Assembly: GCF_038051985.1 (NCBI RefSeq)
Contig: NZ_CP150291.1
Coordinates: forward strand, 992,001-1,056,000
DNA: 64,000 nt
Direction of reading: 5' to 3'
Source of the DNA: Solibacillus sp. FSL H8-0523
GTDB lineage: Bacteria; Bacillota; Bacilli; Bacillales_A; Planococcaceae
Part shown: positions 62,512 through 64,000 of the stretch, piece after piece
How the letters are laid out: the number at the start of each line of letters is the position of its first letter
How positions within the stretch are numbered: the stretch's first letter is position 1
Program-made: the position numbers and the translations under genes
The notes under the pieces: generated by a model
Databases searched by the model: none
What the model was told of the DNA's origin: nothing
Seen by the model: only the letters and a program-made list of their open reading frames with translations

Positions 62512-64000
62512 ATGAAAAAAATCGCAGTAATTGGAGCGGGTCCTGGTGGGTTAGCGGTAGCGATGCTTTTAGCGCACAAAGGATATGATGTATCAGTTTA
62601 TGAAAAACAAGCATATGTAGGTGGACGTACAAGTGAAATTCGATTAGGTGACTATAAATTTGATATGGGCCCAACATTTTTGAATATGTTATACATTGCG
62701 GAGGAAATCTTTGAGTTAACGGGACGAAATATCCGTGATTATATAGAATTAATTGATTTGAATCCGATGTATCAGCTCATTTTCCATGATAAGAAAATGA
62801 ACATGACGCGAGATGCCGATGAAATGATTCGCCAAATTAATGAGCTTTATCCGGGCAACGAAGGCAGCTACGAGCGTTATATGGAGCAGACGAATAAAAA
62901 GCTAGAAATTTTAGCGCCTGTATTACAAGCGCCAATGAATCGCATGACGGATTTATTGAACCCAAAAGTGATCAAGGCTCTAGGGGAGCTTGAAATCGGT
63001 AATTCACTTGTTGATACATTAGCGAAATTTTATAAAGATGAAGATTTGCAATTATCGTTTACGTTCCAAGCAAAATACTTAGGTATGTCACCATGGGAAA
63101 GTCCGGGTGCGTTTTCGATTTTATCGTATATTGAGCATGCTTATGGCGTGTACCACATTAAGGGTGGAATCAATAAGTTAACACAAGCGATGGCCAAAGT
63201 TTTTGAGGAAATGGGCGGGAAAATCTATTTAAATAATGGCGTGAAAAAGCTAACGCTACAAGATAAAAAAGTGACCGGCTTTACGTTAGAGGACGGTCAA
63301 AAGGTGGAAGCGGATGAAGTGGTGATTAACGGGGACTTTGGGCATATTATGACAACCGTTGTGCAACCAGGGGTATTAAAAAAATACTCTCCGAAAAAAT
63401 TAGATGAAAAGCATTATTCGTGCTCCACTTTTATGTTGTACTTAGGTGTCAATAAGCGCTTTGATTTACCACATCATACGATTTGGTTTGCGAAAGATTA
63501 TCGTAAAAATGTAGAGGAAGTGACAAAAACTAAACTCTTATCGGAGGACCCATCGATTTATATTCAAAATGCAATTGCGACAGATGAAACCGTCGCACCA
63601 GATGGGAAATCGACATTATATATCCTTGTGCCAGTGCCAAACAATTCGAGCGGCATCAATTGGGATAAGGTAGCAGCTCCTTTCCGTGAAATGGTGCTTG
63701 ATATGGTATCTGAAAAGTTAGGTGTGGCAGATATTCGAGATTATATCGAGGAAGAGCGTATGATGACCCCTGATAATTGGGCGAACGATATCGGAGTATA
63801 TAAAGGCGCAACATTCAATTTAGGTCACCAATTATCACAAATGCTGGTATTTAGACCGCGTAATAAGTTTGAAGAGCTAGATCAGTGCTGGCTTGTTGGA
63901 GGGGGGACCCATCCTGGTAGTGGGTTGCCGATTATTTTAGAATCGGCCCGTATTACGGCGAATGGTATTTTAAAGCAAGATCACTTGCCGCTGCTTCCAG
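62512..64000 (+). CDS. Phytoene desaturase family FAD oxidoreductase (CrtI/CrtN-like), incomplete at window end
   Basis: At least 496 residues, open at the window edge; ATG 62512 follows GAAAGGAAGAGG. The N-terminal FAD dinucleotide-binding motif AVIGAGPGGLAVAMLLAHKGYDV and YEKQAYVGGRTSEI place it in the CrtI/CrtN family; FDMGPTFL and HIKGGINKLTQAMAKV follow. LVGGGTHPGSGLPIILESAR near the end is the characteristic C-terminal FAD signature. Such enzymes desaturate or oxidise C30/C40 carotenoid precursors in the membrane, consistent with pigmented Planococcaceae. Whether it is a dehydrosqualene desaturase, an apolycopene oxidase, or another member cannot be settled here. Confidence 0.92.
   Translation, partial: MKKIAVIGAGPGGLAVAMLLAHKGYDVSVYEKQAYVGGRTSEIRLGDYKFDMGPTFLNMLYIAEEIFELTGRNIRDYIELIDLNPMYQLIFHDKKMNMTRDADEMIRQINELYPGNEGSYERYMEQTNKKLEILAPVLQAPMNRMTDLLNPKVIKALGELEIGNSLVDTLAKFYKDEDLQLSFTFQAKYLGMSPWESPGAFSILSYIEHAYGVYHIKGGINKLTQAMAKVFEEMGGKIYLNNGVKKLTLQDKKVTGFTLEDGQKVEADEVVINGDFGHIMTTVVQPGVLKKYSPKKLDEKHYSCSTFMLYLGVNKRFDLPHHTIWFAKDYRKNVEEVTKTKLLSEDPSIYIQNAIATDETVAPDGKSTLYILVPVPNNSSGINWDKVAAPFREMVLDMVSEKLGVADIRDYIEEERMMTPDNWANDIGVYKGATFNLGHQLSQMLVFRPRNKFEELDQCWLVGGGTHPGSGLPIILESARITANGILKQDHLPLLP

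Overview
The window is a low-GC Firmicutes chromosome segment. The heat-shock block (hemW, hrcA, grpE, dnaK, dnaJ, prmA, rsmE) with a perfect CIRCE operator, together with ymdB, spoVS, korAB and a carotenoid-type desaturase, suggests a member of the Bacillales, most likely Caryophanaceae/Planococcaceae (Lysinibacillus/Solibacillus-like). This placement is inference from gene content and style, not from a search. Every gene called here is on the + strand.

Region 1 (1-20.5 kb) is a surface-polysaccharide locus. It opens with the end of a large surface protein and a small membrane-anchored protein. Next come a chain-length/tyrosine-kinase/phosphatase module, a membrane-bound NDP-sugar dehydratase, a Wzy-like polymerase, a MurJ/Wzx-like flippase, glycosyltransferases, a UDP-uronate epimerase and dehydrogenase pair, and a PglC-type initiating sugar transferase. 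A decayed IS4-type transposase and a strong terminator close the block. LCP-family ligase, phosphoglucose isomerase and galE-like genes follow. That galE-like protein lacks the catalytic Lys of its YxxxK motif.

Region 2 (20.5-22.5 kb) holds a hairpin-rich intergenic element, ymdB and a VanZ-like gene.

Region 3 (22.5-47.1 kb) is a second, complete polysaccharide locus. It has its own galE (whose expected start codon reads ACG), a second dehydratase, a second initiating transferase, the three-enzyme UDP-L-FucNAc pathway with a WbuB-like transferase, further glycosyltransferases, a polymerase and a flippase. It continues with a dTDP-4-amino-sugar set (rmlA, rmlB, DegT aminotransferase, GNAT, WbqC). 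A secreted CocE-like hydrolase precedes a KAS III, a dedicated acyl carrier protein and a NeuD-like acyltransferase. I read that last trio as a custom acyl-donor system for an anthrose/viosamine-like sugar, which is the most interesting candidate system here. The locus closes with a second chain-length regulator and BY-kinase, without a phosphatase.

Region 4 (47.1-64 kb) is core chromosome: tandem spoVS genes, a 21-bp periodic repeat array, korAB, a chemotaxis receptor, a small unknown protein, hemW, the hrcA-grpE-dnaK genes, a repeat-filled gap, dnaJ, prmA, rsmE and an incomplete phytoene-desaturase-family gene behind several TTGTACA motifs. Because ymdB-spoVS-korAB are normally neighbours in Bacillaceae, locus 3 looks inserted between ymdB and spoVS.
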